Shown here piece after piece: positions 1-10,959 of a stretch of 64,000 nt of DNA. How positions within the stretch are numbered: the stretch's first letter is position 1; every line of letters begins with the position of its first letter. The stretch is taken from positions 23,870,969-23,934,968 of the forward strand of contig NC_054549.1 in NCBI RefSeq assembly GCF_017654505.1. Reading direction: 5' to 3'. The notes beneath the pieces are model-generated. The model made no database searches. It worked only from the letters and a program-made list of their open reading frames with translations, and was not told the DNA's origin. The position numbers and the translations under genes were made by a program. The DNA comes from Polyodon spathula (lineage: Eukaryota > Chordata > Actinopteri > Acipenseriformes > Polyodontidae).

Positions 1-160
1 GAGGGTCTGGAACCAACTCCCCAGTAATTTTGTTGAAGCTGACACCCTGGGATCCTTCAAGAAGCTACTTGATGAGATTCTGGGATCGATAAGCTACCAA
101 CAACCAAACGAGCCGAATGTCCTCCTCTCGTTTGTAAACTTTCTTATGTTCTTAATCATA
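1..160 (+). mobile_element. 3' end of a CR1/L2-like LINE
   Basis: The window opens inside the last codons of a LINE reverse-transcriptase ORF (the reading [24 protein letters not shown], ending at a stop near 97). It closes with the 3' terminus TTTGTAAACTTTCTTATGTT. The same 3' terminus is found at 42.9 kb (+) and, inverted, at 8489, so this is a family with a fixed 3' end and variable 5' truncation, as expected of LINEs. The rest of the copy lies outside the window. Confidence 0.8.
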
Positions 161-1005
161 TTTAGTCTTCTACTAACACAGTAGTTCAGTCTACAAATAA
201 AGGTGTTTTGAAAAGACCTGTTTAGCTTATTGCTGGCATTTATAATAACAATAAAAAAATATGAAACAGTTTAGTAACAGTACAGCAATGTCATGAGTGT
301 AATCCTATGTAAAATACTCCACAAATTAAATTTAGCGTTTTACTGGCATTACAATAAGAACCAGGATAAAATATGAAACACTGATAGACGTGTTGATTGA
401 CTTGTTGCTCCAAAACGGGTTGACTGCTATGTATTGCCCGATTGTAATTTAAACAGCACACCTTTTAATGTAAATGCATAATTAATCTTCTCAATTGTTT
501 CTTTCCTAATTCTGCAGTGTTATTTGCAGAATGTCTTTATGAAACTAACGGTGTGTAGTGAAGTGACTACATCCTTTACACAGCAAAGTGATCAATTTCC
601 CTTAAGGATTGTATAGCTAGAAAAATAGTTTTGAGCTCATTTCTATGTCAGAAAATATAATTCAGTTAAACAGTCACAGTTTAAAATTGTTAATTATGGC
701 TTCATTAAAGACAGGTAGCGGGGAAAGAAAGAAACTAAACAATGAAATACACAATTAATTTAGCTTCGGGAAAGCTCAGTCTTGAGCGCAGTACCTTAGG
801 TATGACTTCCTATACGTGTTCAATATAAATGATTACCGTATCTGCACTCCTTAAAGTCTTTACCAGAAATGTTCATTTTTGAACCTTGGCAGACGCCAAA
901 GGTCATGGGTAATGAAATTTTTTTTATAGAGCACATATGACTTCCTGTATGTGTTCCATATGAAGCATGGCTATCTGTGATCCCTGAGGCACAAGGAGAC
1001 AGTTT
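161..1005. other. No gene recognised (PDHB 5' flank or intron)
   Basis: AT-rich DNA with no exon-like segment that I could recognise. The leader exons of PDHB would lie in this direction or beyond the window start; I looked for an arginine-rich ATG exon followed by GT and found none I would defend. Confidence 0.4.
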
Positions 1006-2002
1006 TTACACTGAACAAAAATATAAACTTAACAAATGTTGGTCCCATGTTTCATGAGTTGAAATAAGATCCCAGGAATTTTCCACACACACATAAACCT
1101 TATTTCTCTCAAATTTCGTGCACAAATTTGTTTACATCCCTGTTAGTGAGCATTTCTCCTTTGCCAAGATAACCCATCCACCTGACAGGTGTGGCATATC
1201 ATGAAGCTGATTAAACAGCATGATCATTACACAGGTGCACCTTGTGCTGGGGACAATAAAGGGCCACTCTAAAATGTGCAGTTTTGTCACACAACACAAT
1301 GCCACGGATGTCTCAAGTTTTGAGGGAGTGTGTAATTGGCATGCTGACTGCAGGAATGTCCACCAGAGCTGTTGCCAGAGAACTGAATGTTCATTTCTCG
1401 ACCATAAGCCGCCTCCAGCGTCGTTTTAGAGAATTTGGCAGTATGTCCAACCGGCCTCACAACCGCAGACCACGTGTAACCACTCCAACCCAGGACCTCC
1501 ACATCCGGCTTCTTCACCTGCAGGATCGTCTGAGACCAGCCACTTGGACAGCTGATGAAACTGTGGGTTTGCACAACCAAAGAATTTCTGCACAAACTGT
1601 CAGAAACAGTCTCAGGGAAGCTCATCTGCGTGCTCATTGTCCTCACCAGAGTCTTGACCTGACTGCAGTTCGACATCGTAACAGACTTCAGTGGGCAAAT
1701 GCTCACCTTCGATGGCCACTGGCACGTTGGGGAAGCGTGCTCTTCACGGATGAGTCCCGGTTTCAACTGTACCGGGCAGATGGCAGACAGCGTGTATAGC
1801 ATTGTGTGGGCGAGCAGTTTGCTAATGTCAACCTTGTGAACAGAGTGCCCCATGGTGGGGTTAAAGTATGGGCAGGCATAAGCTAAGGACAACGAACACA
1901 ATTGCATTTTATCAATGGCATTTTAAATGCACAAAGATACCGTGACGAGATCATGAGGCCCATTGTCATGCCATTCATCCGCTGCCATCACCTCATGTTT
2001 CA
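1006..2002 (+). mobile_element. Tc1-like transposon, 3' truncated
   Basis: It starts with the terminal CACTGAACAAAAATATAAAC typical of a very widespread fish Tc1 family. It continues through the 5' UTR and transposase and breaks off in the catalytic domain near 2002, so the 3' inverted repeat is missing. A second copy of the family lies at 15643-16968, about 90% identical by eye. Confidence 0.9.
1284..1980 (+). pseudogene. Tc1 transposase, broken
   Basis: The reading frame runs from ATG 1284 or 1302 (MPRMSQ) to a TAG at 1797-1799. It carries the paired-like helix-turn-helix DNA-binding region (about residues 1-110), a GRPR-like motif (NRRPRV), and the first catalytic aspartate in LFTDESRFQLY. 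The TAG replaces the tryptophan found in the sister copy (VWRC), where reading continues. A loss in the GGVMVW stretch then shifts the frame, and homology ends before the third catalytic acid. The copy is inactive. Confidence 0.88.
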
Positions 2003-3060
2003 AGAAGACTACATGCATTTGCTACATACATGCATCTTGTTTTTTACAAGAATTGCGTAACCAAATTTGAGTCATTTGCAGACTGAAGTTTACTGGAGGT
2101 CCGTGGACCACAGGTTGGGAACCACTGGCCTAGATTACTTTAGACTGGCAGAAAAGGTCCTGTTTGCAAATGGAAATGTTGCAAATGTTTACCCCCCACC
2201 CCCACCCCCAATGAAACCGTGTAATTTGAAAAACATTTTTGTAATCTGCAAGCACAAGTTTTAAACCTTGGCATAATTTGTACTCTAATTTTTTTTTAAA
2301 CTATAAAATGTTTACATTTAAAAAATATTTTATCTAAATAGTCAGATAAAAATGCAACTACTGTACCGCCTAGATAGGTAAGACCTCAAAGTGCTACTTG
2401 TAATTAATATAAACATTACTTTCTATGGAGTAAACTGGGATATACTTTAACAAACATTGTGGTCCATGGCAAGGGCAATTAGTTAATATGTATGTAGTAT
2501 GTCTTAAAAGCAGTGTGTTTTTTGGACTACAACATGGCTGACGAAATAGTGGAGGCTGTCTTGCTGTATGTAGTTATGTTTCATATTATTTAGCTTTAAT
2601 TACACTGGGATATACAGAGGGGGCGGGGTTCTGTCTGTCTGTCTGTCCATACGTCTGTCAAGCTGCATACCTGTACCTGGGGACATGCTTTTCCAATTGT
2701 AAAACATTTCATTAGTAGCACCAAATTTAATTTCATGTTCATTCACTTTTTTTCCATCATGTTGATGGCTCTGATGAATGTACAAGTGGGGGGGGGGGGT
2801 TTGCTGACATGCTAGTGATGTATCACTTTACAGGGCAGTGAAAGTGCACACGCGTGTCACACTTCACAATAAGATTGTGGCGAAATTTAGTATTGGAGTT
2901 CTGATTGAAAATAGTCTTGCTGTTTTTTACTTACATGTATTTGTACTGGGTGTAAAACACCCTCTTCCTAGTCAGATAGGCCTGTGCCCACACTAGGGCA
3001 GTCCTTTCCTTGGCAGTGCTTGTGCAGGTTGGTAAGGTAGTGGGTCTGTGTGCGTTTCAG
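2003..3060. other. PDHB intron or 5' flank, no exon seen
   Basis: Holds a C/A-rich tract near 2191, a (CTGT)n microsatellite at about 2632-2648 and a G-run at 2789. It ends with the pyrimidine-rich acceptor of the first visible PDHB exon (TGCGTTTCAG at 3051-3060). The short frame beginning ATGGCTGACGAAATAG near 2533 is not a mitochondrial leader. Confidence 0.4.
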
Positions 3061-6000
3061 GTGACTGTTCGAGATGCTCTGACCCAGGCCATGGACGAGG
3101 AGCTGGAGAGAGATGAGCGAGTGTTCCTGCTGGGGGAGGAGGTGGCACAATATGATGGTGCATACAAGGTAACATAGCTGCTCGGCCTGCACTTTGAAAA
3201 TTCAGTGCAAAGGTATTCTGATTGTTTGAATTTGAATGGATAATTAAAGCCTTGTGTATTTTTCAGGTCAGTCGAGGACTATGGAAGAAATATGGAGATA
3301 AGAGAATCATTGACACTCCTATTACTGAGGTATGAGCAGCCAGACGCTGGATTGACAGCATCTTGGGCACAATCACCTCAATACTGTTTTAGTATTCTTC
3401 ATGCTTTTTATTTGTTTTGTTTAGATGGGCTTTGCTGGAATTGCAGTCGGTTCTGCTATGGTAAGTTTGTATGAACTTGAAATGCGATGCTCCTGTTGTG
3501 GCAAATTGAATTTGAGATTTAGTCCTTTATCAGCATGTTACTGAAAAATAGAAATTATACATTTATTTAATTACGGTAAATATTGTTTAAAAACAAAAAA
3601 ATCATGTAACGTACAGCTGTATTTATTTTCATGGTTATCGTGTGAAAATGCCCATTTCTGAACAAAGAGTTTAAATATCCATGTTTATCACCTTCAATAA
3701 ATGCATAAAACGTTTCCTTATTGACGCACTACCTGTTCCACAGCATTCAGCAACCTGGCAGCCCGCTTAGTTTGCTTCCATGTCTGTTGTTGTTCTTAAT
3801 ATTTTATATTTATTAAAAATAAATATTCTACAATGTAGCGTTTACTGTTTAGGTCAGCATTTAAATGTTTAGAAACATTTTGTTGTATAAGAGAAAATTA
3901 TCAAGTCATACTGTGACAATGCAATTTTTCTGCTTTAATATGGTCTTGAAGTATCTGTTTTTAGACTGAAATTAGCCATTTTTACAGTTAAAAATTACAG
4001 CCCTATCTATAGCAATTAAAAATCCATTTAGCCTTAAATTGTAAATGTATTTAAATATTATATAATGTGCCTTACCAGAAGATCCAAATACATCATGTGA
4101 TCTTTGAGTTATAGTTCATATCCACAGGGTTACAACCCATGCTAAAGGTGACCTCTTTCTGAATGTGATTTAAGTTTCTGCTGTAGTACAGCTTTGAGTT
4201 ACTGCCTTTATTTTCTGTTATTCATTACAAGTGAATAAACCCTTTCACTGTCTCGTTGTTTTAACCTCGGACTGCGTGCTTGTCTGCAGTTAGTACACTG
4301 CTGAATGTCTAATAGAAATGGTGGCTACACTGTCAATGTTTATAGAGAACTGCTCTCAAACTATGCAAGAATGTGCTGAGGGAATATTGTATGTCATGTT
4401 AAAAGGCATGGTGCTAGTCCTGGTCTCGTGGAAAGGCCCAGTTTTTAAGCAAGTGCAAAGGAAGTTCCTCAGAAAAAAAAAACTAATTCTGAAGTTGACC
4501 CTGGACCTATTGAAGGAACTTTCTTTGCCTTGAGTTTCCACTTGTGTTCTTGAAACCAGTGTATTTTCTATCTATACAGCAGATCCTATTGCCCCAAAAG
4601 CCTGTGTTGTACATGCTTTAAAATAAGAGTTTGTTACTGATTCCGATGTTTACTGTTTCAGGCTGGCTTGAGGCCGATTTGTGAGTTCATGACTTTCAAT
4701 TTCTCTATGCAAGCCATTGACCAAGTTATAAACTCTGCTGCCAAGACGTACTACATGTCTGCTGGGATGCAGTCCGTCCCCATCGTGTTCCGAGGCCCCA
4801 ATGGCCACTCTGCTGGAGTGGCAGCCCAGCATTCCCAGTGCTTTGCAGCCTGGTATGGGCACTGCCCTGGGCTCAAGGTGCTCAGCCCCTGGAGCGCTGA
4901 AGATGCTAAAGGACTCCTCAAAGCTGCCATTAGAGATGACAACCCAGGTACACATTAGATGTACCATTTTCTTTATTCAGTTTGTGAATTTTGTACTTCT
5001 AAAAGGTAAGTATTCTGGCTAGTCAGACAAGGTGTGGAAGGCAAGTTGGAGTCACGAATGCTCAATCCTGACAATGACAGACAAGGTAATGCTTTTGTGA
5101 CATGGATTATCAAATGAGTTTGAAGCCTAGAACTTTCACTTTGACCTGAGCTGAAATTAAACTTGTGAGAGTTTGAAAATAATAATGTTGTGAAATGTTT
5201 TTACTTGTTTAGCCTAGAGCCATCGTTGCAAGTATTTGGTTATTCCCACCTTTTTAAAACATGCATTTTTCTGTGATTTAACTAGGTACCAGACATACTG
5301 CTAGTGTTGGAGGGCTGCAACACCTTGTCACATGCTAAATAAAAAGACCAGATGGGTTTGTTTTAACAGAGCACTAATTCTCTAGATACAATAGTAGCAC
5401 AGTGAATGGCTTGTCCTTCACATGAACTTCTGGTGTTTTGTTCTGTAATACACCTGAGCTCCATCTCCTCCTCTTCTGTTTCTCAGTTGTGTTTCTTGAA
5501 AATGAGCTGTTGTACGGCGTTGCCTTTGAGGTCTCAGAAGCAGCTCAGTCCAAAGACTTTGTTCTCCCCATTGGAAAGGCAAAGGTAGAGAGGCAAGGTG
5601 GGTGAACTAAGGGCTGTGTAAAATTGTAGACACGATAATACCTCAACTGCTGCATGACTAATATGCCAATGGAGCATATATAGTGCTCTGAAAAAGTATT
5701 TGCCCCCAGTCTGATTTTCTGCATTTTTGCACATTTTTCACATTGTGGGTTGTAGTAGTTTATAGAGGGAGTCAGAGAAAAAATGACACCAAAGTTTGGT
5801 GCATCTTTCATTTGTTTGGTGTGCAAGGTAAACACACATGCAATCTTCAGGTGTGAAGTTAACTCAACCCAATTAAAGGGTCAGCTGTTTGAATACTTTG
5901 GTTAACAATCAGGCCTGATTTGGGCCAGCCCTGCCCAACATAAATCTGACTAACTTTGGCCCTTACCATCAGAGTGAAGTTGTCAGCACACAGGTTCTAG

Positions 6001-9000
6001 AGGCGCATCGTGCCACAATCAAAAGAAATTCCTGAAGACCTCCAAGAAAAAAGGTTGTTGATACCTATCAGTCTGGAAAGGGTTACAAAGCCATTTCTAA
6101 AGCTCTGGGGCTCCACCAAACCACAGTCAGAACCACATTGTCCAAATGGAGAAAGTTGAGGAAAGTAGTGAATCTTCCCAGGAGTGGCCGTCCTGCCAAA
6201 ATCTCTCCAAGAGCAAGGTGTAAAATCGTCCAGGAAATCAGAAAGAACCCTAGAACAACATCCAGGGATCTGCAGGCCTTTCTCGCCTCGGCTAAGGTCA
6301 GCGTTCATGACTCCACCATCAGGAAGACACTAGGCAAAAATTGGTTTCATGGCAGAGTAGCAAGGCGGAAACCACTGCTCACTAAGAAGAACATGAATGC
6401 TCATCTCAAGTTTGCCAAAAAGCACCTGGATGATCCTCAAGAGTTCTGGAACAATGTTCTATGGACAGATGAGTCAAAAGTGGAACTTTTTGGCCAACAT
6501 GGGCCCCGTTATGTCTGGCGAAAACCAAAACACTGAATTCCAGAGTCATACCAATGGTCAAGCATGGTGGTGGTAGTGTCATGATTTGGGGATGCTTTGC
6601 TGAATCGGGACCTAGATGACTTGCCATCATTGAAGGAACCATGAATTCTGCTCTGTATCAGAGAATTCTACAATGATCTGGAACACAGAAGCAAGTCTAC
6701 ATCAGAATGGTTGAAGAACAAGAAATTTAAAGTTTTGGAATGGCCTAGTCAAAGTCCAGACCTAAACCCCATTCAGATGTTGTGGCAGGACCTGAAACTA
6801 GCAGTTTATGCTCAAACCCACAAATGTCACGAGTTGAAGCAGTTCTGCATGAAGGAGTGGGCCAAAATTCTTCCACGGCGCTGTAAGAAACTGATCAATA
6901 ACTACAGGAAGCGTTTGGTTGCAGTTATTGCTGCTAAAGGTGGCGTAAGCAGTTATTGAGTCTAAGGGGGTGATTAGTTTTTCACACGGGGGCATTGGGT
7001 GTTGCATAACTTTCTTTAATAAATAAATGAAATAAGTATCAAAATGTTGTGTTACTTGTTCACTCAGGGTCACTTATCTAATATTTGATTTTGGTTGAAG
7101 ATTCCAATTGTAGATAAGATAACATTGTGTCAAATATGCAAAAATGCAGAAAATCAGACAGGGGGCAAATACTTTTTCACGGTACTGTAAACTTCACAAA
7201 GGTAAACCCCGTAATATTTAGGTTCTGTTTTACAAATTGTGTATCTGTCAAGGCAGTAAAACTGGTTAATAAATAATAAAAGGGCTGTTGGTTCAGACCA
7301 TGCAGGGAACACTAAATTAAATCAGGAATAAGAAAAAATCAACAATATTTTGTGATTTTAGGTTTAACAAAAAAATAAATTATATAAATAAAAATCTTAA
7401 TACTGGTTGTCATGGCAATCCGTTAGATTTCTCTTGGCTTGCGGTATTAAGAACTTCAGTAATATTAGGGCTGTAACCTCATTCTAGAGGCCTAAACTAT
7501 CTTAATGGGTTATAGCTGTCATTTCAAGATGACTAAGAAATGATTGTCATTATCTGACACTTCACTGTTCAAAGACTAGATCTCTTGAAACCAATCAGTG
7601 TACCGTTGCTGGTCCTGGAGGAATTAAGATGTTTGTTTTTTGTTCTCTTCTCTTAGGGACAAGCATTACCCTGGTCTCCCACTCCAGGTATGTCGGGCAC
7701 TGTCTGGACGCAGCAGCAGTTCTGGCTAAAGAAGACATTGAGTGTGAGGTGGGTCTTGCCTCTTGCAGTGTGTCTAGCTCCAGTATGAATTCAGAATGCT
7801 GTTTTCTGATTTGCATAGTACCGGTGCTGTGAATACAGTTTACTGCCGTTTTCTGATTTGCATAGATTTGCATTTCTCATTCACCTTGCACTGAGAAAGA
7901 GGAAGGTTGCATGTTTTTGACTGGTTATTTAAGCACTTGCTATATTTTGCTTGTAAATACTGGCAAGCCATCATCCTTCGCAGGTCATCAATCTCCGAAG
8001 TATCCGGCCCCTGGACATGGAGACGATCGAGAGCAGCGTGGCGAAGACCAATCACCTGATCACTGTGGAGGGGGGGTGGCCACAGTTCGGTGTTGGAGCA
8101 GAAATCTGTGCCAGGATCATGGAAGGTAATATCTTCACTCTTTGCAGTCCACTTATTCAGAGCTTATCAGATGTGTCAGGTCCAATTTATTTTCACATGC
8201 GCCATTTATTTTACACGCACATTTAATTTTTTTCTTTCCCCCAGAGCAAAACAGGTTTAAAAGGCACAGAGTCACAAAAGGACACTCAGTACTGTATCTA
8301 CAGCCAAGCCCCACCCTTTTTATAGATGTGCATACTGATAAATCATCTCTTGATCACTTGTTTTATCACCAACCTCCTCAATAATGCGATCCAAATCATT
8401 ATTTTATTACTATAACATCTGAAAAAGCTCTGCAAATGTCTATGATATTCTTTGAGCACTGGATGCAGAAGCAGCTACCTCCTTTGTCATAAGAACATAA
8501 GAAAGTTTACAAACGAGGGGAGGCCATTTGGCCCATCTTGCTCATTTGGTTGTTAGTAGCTTATTGATCCCAGAATCTCATCAAGCAGCCTCTTGAAGGA
8601 TCCCAGGGTGTCAGCTTCAACAACATTACTGGGGAGTTGATTCCAAACCCTCACGATTCTCTGTGTAAAAAAAAAGTGCCTCCTATTTTCTGTTATGAAT
8701 GCCCCTTTGTCTAATCTCCATTTGTGACCCCTGGTCCTTGTTTCTTTTTTCAGGTGGAAGAAGTCCCTTGGGTTGACATTGTTAATACCATTTAGAATTT
8801 TGAATGCTCGAATTAGGTCGCTGCGTAGTCTTCTTTTTTCAAGACTGAATAGATTCAATTCTTTTAGCCTGTCTGCATATGACATGCCTTTTAAACCCGG
8901 AATAATTCTGGTCGTTCTTCTTTGCACTCTTTCTAGAGCATCAATATCCTTTTTGTAGCGAGGTGACCAGAACTGAACACAATATTCATGTCTGTGTTAT

Positions 9001-9889
9001 CTCTGTAATGCATTGAGCTATGAGATATGCCCTTTTTTTCGGTTTCATTCGGCTCCTATCAGTCTCACTCGGCCATTGAAAGGTTTTCTCATCTTTTTCC
9101 AGAGAAAAGACTAGAGATCTGTGCTTTACGTCTTTTTGATGATATCGGATGGGGTCCGACATAGGACCGCAAAGGGTTAAACATTATTTATACCAAGCAG
9201 GTGATCTCTTCCACAATAATATTATATAGTAACATACCCCCCCCAAATAAAAAAGAATTGCCAGACAAATAAAAAAATAAAACTTGAGGGAAATTCAAAT
9301 TTGTGTGTATTGTAACAGACCTACAAACACCATAGAACCCTCAAACACAGAACAATATTGACACTGGAGCAAACCAACCAACATTAACCATAGAAACACA
9401 GACATACCCAAAAGTAATTGTCTTTGTTGTTTCCCCAACTACTTAATTTATTTTGAGGACAACAGTTAATAACTTAAAGTTCAGTCTCTGCACTGCGGGG
9501 GGACGGGACGGGACAGAAAAACAAAAAATCTTCTTGGAAGGAAGAAAAAAAATAGTCTCAAAATGAGATGAACAGTCCTGGTGGTCTTACCTCTCCCTGG
9601 AAAGTGTTGCCAGCAGAACTTTGGTTTTCCAAGAGAAATAAAAAATAAATACCCCCCCCCCCCCCAAAAAAAAAAAAACAACACTGAGGCAGTAGGGCTA
9701 GTCTCAAAAACCCAGAGAACCACCTCAGCCTTACAAACAGTTTAAACATTAACAAAGGGATTTTATTCAAGCTCCCTCTGCTCATCAAATGAAACCAGTG
9801 CCTAAAACAACTGGCACAAACACCTGTAGTGAAACCAGGCAAATTAAGCAATTTAGAACATATCTGCCTTCAATTAACTTTGCTAGCAC

Positions 9890-9943
<54 letters not shown>

Positions 9944-10598
9944 TATATATATATAATAAAAGGAAGAGACAGAGGGCTTGGCCAAGCCTGAAAAAATTGT
10001 CAGCGTATTCTGACAATGATATTAATGTAACAGTTACAATTTTTTTTATCCTCAATGTAGTCTTTATATTTCTTGTGTTTTAAATACCAGATACATTAAA
10101 ATACATTTGAAGGAGCTGCATTTGGATGTAATGCATTATGGGTTATTTATGGAAGAGTAAGGATAAACTTGACAGTTATGAATAATAATGAATTTGGACA
10201 AAAGAATACGTTTTAATATTGAAAACAACCCCCACCCCACCTTATTTAGTTATTTAATTTTTGTGTAAAATGTACTTGAGTGTGGATCATGAAGTGGTAC
10301 TTTCTTTAGCAGACCATTTACTCTGTAAAGAATGCATTGTGCTTTTCCTACATTCTAGCTTGGAACATTTTATAGTGTTCAGCAGGAAATAGCAACCAAG
10401 TGAATTGTAGGTATTCGAGTCCTTCATGTGTGTGTACTTTTTCTTTCTTTAGGCCCAGCCTTTAACTATCTGGATGCGCCAGCGATTCGGGTGACCAGTG
10501 TAGACATCCCCATGCCTTATGCGAAGATCCTTGAAGACAACAGTGTACCTCAGATAAAAGACATCATTTCTTCAGTGAAAAAGTCATTGAATATCTAA
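3061..10598 (+). CDS. pdhb: Pyruvate dehydrogenase E1 component subunit beta, mitochondrial (5' partial)
   Basis: Beta subunit of the alpha2-beta2 E1 enzyme in the mitochondrial matrix. With thiamine diphosphate it decarboxylates pyruvate and acetylates the lipoyl arm of E2. Exons: 3061-3168, 3267-3329, 3425-3460, 4662-4947, 5487-5597, 7657-7748, 7984-8125, 10453-10598. All are bounded by AG/GT and phases agree throughout. They join to 327 codons plus TAA, equal to human PDHB from VTVRDA to the C-terminus. Landmarks: [13 protein letters not shown] (the TPP-contacting glutamate), [56 protein letters not shown] and [11 protein letters not shown]. The mitochondrial presequence exons (two in human) were not found and probably lie upstream of the window. 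A Tc1 sits in the intron after exon 5487-5597 and a LINE in the last intron. No coding disruption is visible, so this looks like the functional gene. Confidence 0.97.
4662..4947 (+). CDS. pdhb: PDHB large central exon
   Basis: The longest PDHB exon, 286 nt. It encodes [14 protein letters not shown] onward to IRDDNP, with the last base starting the next codon. It contains the E1-beta pyrimidine-binding region and the [12 protein letters not shown] segment, which in the human structure lies near the cofactor and the alpha-beta interface. Acceptor ACTGTTTCAG and donor GTACAC are canonical. Confidence 0.95.
5676..7190 (+). mobile_element. Tc1-like transposon with both inverted repeats
   Basis: Lies in the PDHB intron between 5597 and 7657. 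The 5' end reads GAAAAAGTATTTGCCCCC followed by a TCTGATTTTCTGCATTTT subterminal block. The 3' end at about 7134-7190 is its reverse complement (GGGGGCAAATACTTTTTCAC). TA dinucleotides flank both ends. The body is about 1.5 kb, normal for Tc1. This subfamily differs from the one at 1.0 and 15.6 kb. Confidence 0.93.
6006..6959 (+). pseudogene. Tc1 transposase, frameshifted
   Basis: The N-terminal helix-turn-helix part is split over frames. From 6138 a long frame carries the linker [10 protein letters not shown], the second DNA-binding helix region and the catalytic stretch [13 protein letters not shown]. It stops at TGA 6534. A separate frame, 6711-6959, holds the [16 protein letters not shown] block with the conserved SPDLNPIE-like motif. 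Middle residues (HDND region) are lost. The element cannot make its own transposase. Confidence 0.9.
8489..9000 (-). mobile_element. CR1/L2-like LINE, 5' truncated
   Basis: In the last PDHB intron, antisense to the gene. The minus frame 8553-8927 carries the C-terminal part of the LINE reverse transcriptase, beginning [19 protein letters not shown] and including [20 protein letters not shown] near its end. The 3' terminus AAGAACATAAGAAAGTTTAC (plus-strand view) matches the copies at 1 and 41.9 kb. Catalytic RT motifs are absent because of 5' truncation. Confidence 0.9.
9890..9957. repeat. (AT)n microsatellite
   Basis: About 65 bp of near-pure AT/TA in the last PDHB intron. Upstream at 9650-9679 is a poly-C/poly-A tract. 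The YIYIY-type frames across it have no coding meaning. Confidence 0.95.
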
Positions 10599-10935
10599 AT
10601 TCTTAGGCTAGTCAGTCTTCACATTCTGTTGTATTCATCGTGGATTATTTTCTTAAATGAAAGCAGGAAAAACTTTAAAAGATGACAGTTTCTCATGCCA
10701 CATTATTTAATCCGCAAACAGGACATGCTGGAAACATTAAGAAAGCCTTTGTGATAGTAGAGAGGTTTCAAAGAAATGGATATTGTTGCTATGTATTAGT
10801 CATTTGTAGAATTCCCTGGAATATGTACTCCATTTAAACAGCTGTTATGCTTAGGTGTTGCTCACATTATTCTTGTTAAATGCTTTCTTTTGAAAGAATA
10901 ATATAATACAAATGTGGGTAATACATTTTGGAAAA

Positions 10936-10941
10936 ATTAAA
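10936..10941 (+). promoter_or_regulatory. pdhb: PDHB poly(A) signal candidate
   Basis: ATTAAA, 338 nt after the PDHB stop codon, followed about 15-25 nt later by a T/G-rich stretch. ATTAAA is the commonest variant hexamer. A 3' UTR of about 0.36 kb is inferred. Confidence 0.55.
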
Positions 10942-10959
10942 GCTATTGTAAGCACCCAT

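Noticed and set aside
2533..2592. ATG frame MADEIVEAVLLYVV as PDHB first exon
   Set aside because: Acidic, lacks mitochondrial leader character, and runs to a stop without a donor at a fitting phase.
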